A DNA stretch of 6,065 bases. It comes from CAMEON01 sp045645165 (GTDB lineage: Bacteria > Bacillota > Clostridia > Oscillospirales > CAG-272). Below the pieces are notes generated by a model that saw only the letters and a list, made by a program, of their open reading frames with translations, made no database searches and was not told where the DNA came from. A program made the position numbers and the translations under genes. The stretch is from positions 1 to 6,065 of the forward strand of contig JAZRIF010000236.1 in NCBI GenBank assembly GCA_045645165.1. The letters are read 5' to 3'. Of this stretch, positions 4,414 to 6,065 are shown piece after piece (position 1 is the first letter of the stretch; each line of letters opens with the position of its first letter).

Positions 4414-5886
4414 ATGGTCTTTTCCAGCCTGTTCTTCATATTCGCATTTCTGGTGCTTTGCTACGGAATGTACATATTCATGCCCTCGGTCAAAGCGCGC
4501 AATACCCTGCTTTTGGTCTTTTCCCTGGCCTTTTACGCCTGGGGCGGCCCGCCGCTGGTTCTGCTCCTTTGCCTGGAGGTGCTGGTCTGCTATCTGGGCG
4601 CCCATCTCATCTGGGCGCAGAACCCCTCTCCCATGGGTGGCGAGGGCAATCCCCGCCTGAAAAAGTTCTGCCTTGGGGTGACTCTGGGGATCTGCTTGGG
4701 GCTTTTGGTGGTCTTCAAGTACACGGGGCTTCTTGCGAACACCGTGACGGATATTTTGGGGGTGGACAATCCCCTGCCCGCCGTGGCTCTGCCCATCGGT
4801 ATCTCTTTCTACACCTTCCAGCTCATGTCCTACGTCATTGACGTGTATCGGAACGAGACGCCGCCCCAGCGAAGCTACGGCAAGCTCCTGCTCTACGCCG
4901 CACTGTTCCATCAGTGCATCGCGGGTCCCATTGTCCGCTACGTGGACGTGGCAAGGGAGATTGACCGCCGTACCGTTTGCCTGGACGAGTGTTGGAAGGG
5001 CATGTTCCGCTTCACCGTAGGACTCTGCAAAAAGGCAGTGCTGGCCAACACCTGCGCCGTCATCGCGGATACCCTCCTGACCGCCGACAAGCTCACCGCA
5101 GGCTCGGTGTCCTCCCTGGGCGTATTCCTGGGCATGACCGCCTATATGCTCCAGATCTACCTCGACTTCTCGGCCTACTCCGACATGGCCATCGGCATGG
5201 GTATGATGCTGGGCTTCCACTTCAAGGAGAATTTCAACTACCCCTACGCGGCCGACTCGGTCACCGACTTCTGGCGGCGCTGGCACATCTCCCTGTCCTC
5301 TTTCTTCCGCGACTACGTCTACATACCCCTGGGCGGCAATCGTTGCTCCAAGGGACGGCATATTTTCAACCTGCTGGTGGTCTGGGCGCTGACCGGCTTC
5401 TGGCACGGCGCGTCCTGGAATTTCGTTCTGTGGGGACTCTACTTCGCCCTGTTTCTGGTGCTGGAGAAATACCTGTTCAAATGGAAAAGGCAGGGGCAGG
5501 GAATTAACCGCCATCTGCGCCGTCTTTACACGCTGGCGGTGGTCTGGTTCGGTTGGGTGCTCTTCCGCTTTGACGATATGAAGCTGTTGGGTCACGCCCT
5601 GAAAGCTCTCTTTGGCTTTGGCAAGGGCTTTGACGGCGACAACGCCCACTACACCCTGCTCAACTACCTGTTCTTCCTTATGGTGGCCATTCTGGCCTGC
5701 TCGCCCTTGGCTTCCCTCGTCGCGAGAAAACTCACATCCGCCGCCGAGGGGCGCGGAGCTGTGGGTGGTACGGCGCGGCTGATCACCAATACCGCCGCCG
5801 TGGTGGTGCCCGTGATTCTGCTTATGCTGTCGGTGCTGGCGCTGGTGGGCGATAGCTACAATCCGTTCCTGTATTTCAGATTCTGA
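4414..5886 (+). CDS. MBOAT family membrane O-acyltransferase (AlgI-like)
   Basis: This 490-residue polytopic membrane protein belongs to the AlgI/DltB-type MBOAT group, which moves acyl (often acetyl) groups across the membrane onto extracellular or cell-wall polysaccharides. The order is typical: N-terminal hydrophobic helices with FSLAFYAWGGPP (36-47), PIGISFYTFQLMSYVIDVYR (127-146), FHQCIAGPIVRY (165-176), YLDFSAYSDMAIG (249-261), the signature DFWRRWHISLS (285-295) with RDYVYIPLGG (299-308), and GFWHGASWNF (328-337) containing the invariant catalytic His331. The C terminus, NPFLYFRF, is that usual for AlgI homologues. The start at 4414 has GGAGG (4400-4404) nine bases upstream; the in-frame ATG at 4285 would begin inside the repeat. 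The partner SGNH/AlgX-like protein normally encoded next is not within the window. The acylated polymer is unknown. Confidence 0.95.
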   Translation: MVFSSLFFIFAFLVLCYGMYIFMPSVKARNTLLLVFSLAFYAWGGPPLVLLLCLEVLVCYLGAHLIWAQNPSPMGGEGNPRLKKFCLGVTLGICLGLLVVFKYTGLLANTVTDILGVDNPLPAVALPIGISFYTFQLMSYVIDVYRNETPPQRSYGKLLLYAALFHQCIAGPIVRYVDVAREIDRRTVCLDECWKGMFRFTVGLCKKAVLANTCAVIADTLLTADKLTAGSVSSLGVFLGMTAYMLQIYLDFSAYSDMAIGMGMMLGFHFKENFNYPYAADSVTDFWRRWHISLSSFFRDYVYIPLGGNRCSKGRHIFNLLVVWALTGFWHGASWNFVLWGLYFALFLVLEKYLFKWKRQGQGINRHLRRLYTLAVVWFGWVLFRFDDMKLLGHALKALFGFGKGFDGDNAHYTLLNYLFFLMVAILACSPLASLVARKLTSAAEGRGAVGGTARLITNTAAVVVPVILLMLSVLALVGDSYNPFLYFRF

Positions 5887-5887
5887 C

Positions 5888-6065
5888 AAGTTGCAGTTTG
5901 TAGGCCAGGGGCTTTGCCCCTGGACCCCACCAAAGAACTTTTTGAAAAAAGTTCTTTGGAATCTCAAAAACTTTCAAAAAGGGTTATTTATCAATGTTTT
6001 TTGAAAGTTTTTGGAGATCCAAGAACCTTTTTTCAAAATGGTTCTTGGCCGCCGGAGGCCGCTCT
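5888..6065 (+). repeat. Second copy of the structured repeat after the MBOAT gene (element B2, cut by window end)
   Basis: The 18-base signature AAGTTGCAGTTTGTAGGC (5888-5905) begins one base after the MBOAT stop. The same modules as in B1 follow: H1 5905-5912/5916-5923 with a TTT loop; ACCCCACC; H2 5930-5943/5946-5959 (14 bp, 2-base loop, different sequence from B1); and H3, where the inner 5969-5980/5998-6009 extends outward to about 5957/6021 with a bulge or two and has a loop starting GGGTTATTTATCAAT. A further hairpin CCAAGAACC/GGTTCTTGG sits at 6019-6048. A 29-base block (5967-5995) is identical to 4205-4233. No U-tract follows H1 or H2, so terminator activity is uncertain. The right end lies outside the window. 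Confidence 0.8.

Noticed and set aside
5905..5959. Intrinsic terminator for the MBOAT gene
   Set aside because: H1 and H2 are strong hairpins but neither is followed by a U-tract; the T residues lie within the H2 stem, so I describe them as repeat modules only.
4408..5967. Long minus-strand open frame of 519 codons opposite the MBOAT gene
   Set aside because: It is the antisense shadow of a clear MBOAT protein, has low-complexity His/Gln/Gly-rich composition, and runs across a structured repeat at its start.

Overview
The window looks like a chromosomal segment of a fairly GC-rich Clostridia-type Firmicute, of the gut Oscillospirales kind. This is inferred from strong GGAGG ribosome binding sites, G/C-ending codons, a perfect TTGACA-N17-TATAAT promoter, a THF riboswitch driving an ECF folate transporter gene, and dense intergenic palindromic repeats. 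The taxonomic call is an inference; no marker gene is present.

Layout, left to right. Positions 3-101 hold the last 32 codons of an unidentified + strand gene. The convergent gap 102-426 is filled by two inverted pairs of short palindromes, each headed by GTAG. A minus-strand run follows, transcribed right to left: folT (3795-3235, folate-specific ECF S component), folC (2688-1345), a GNAT acetyltransferase related to phosphinothricin acetyltransferases (1348-737), and a small unrecognised Trp-rich protein (744-427). The last three genes overlap by 4 and 8 bases, so they are almost certainly cotranslated. folT has its own sigma-A promoter (3992-4020), a THF riboswitch aptamer (3879-3975) and a hairpin that buries its Shine-Dalgarno sequence (3800-3840). 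The set forms a folate-salvage unit: FolT imports folate, FolC polyglutamylates and traps it, and the riboswitch senses reduced folate. Divergently, a second promoter (4083-4111) reads into an MBOAT O-acyltransferase gene (4414-5886).

The most unusual content is non-coding. A structured element of about 525 bp (2712-3236) lies between folT and folC. Its two long inverted arms each carry three hairpins, and the arms differ by paired, compensating substitutions. A second element of about 250 bp (4126-4378) fills the MBOAT leader, and a third, cut by the window end, starts directly after the MBOAT stop (5888-6065). All three share an 18-base terminal signature close to AAATTGCAGTTTGTAGGG, which contains the same GTAG seen in the small palindromes at 130-417. 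I read these as one modular repeat superfamily whose stems are kept as structure rather than sequence. None contains a credible protein gene.
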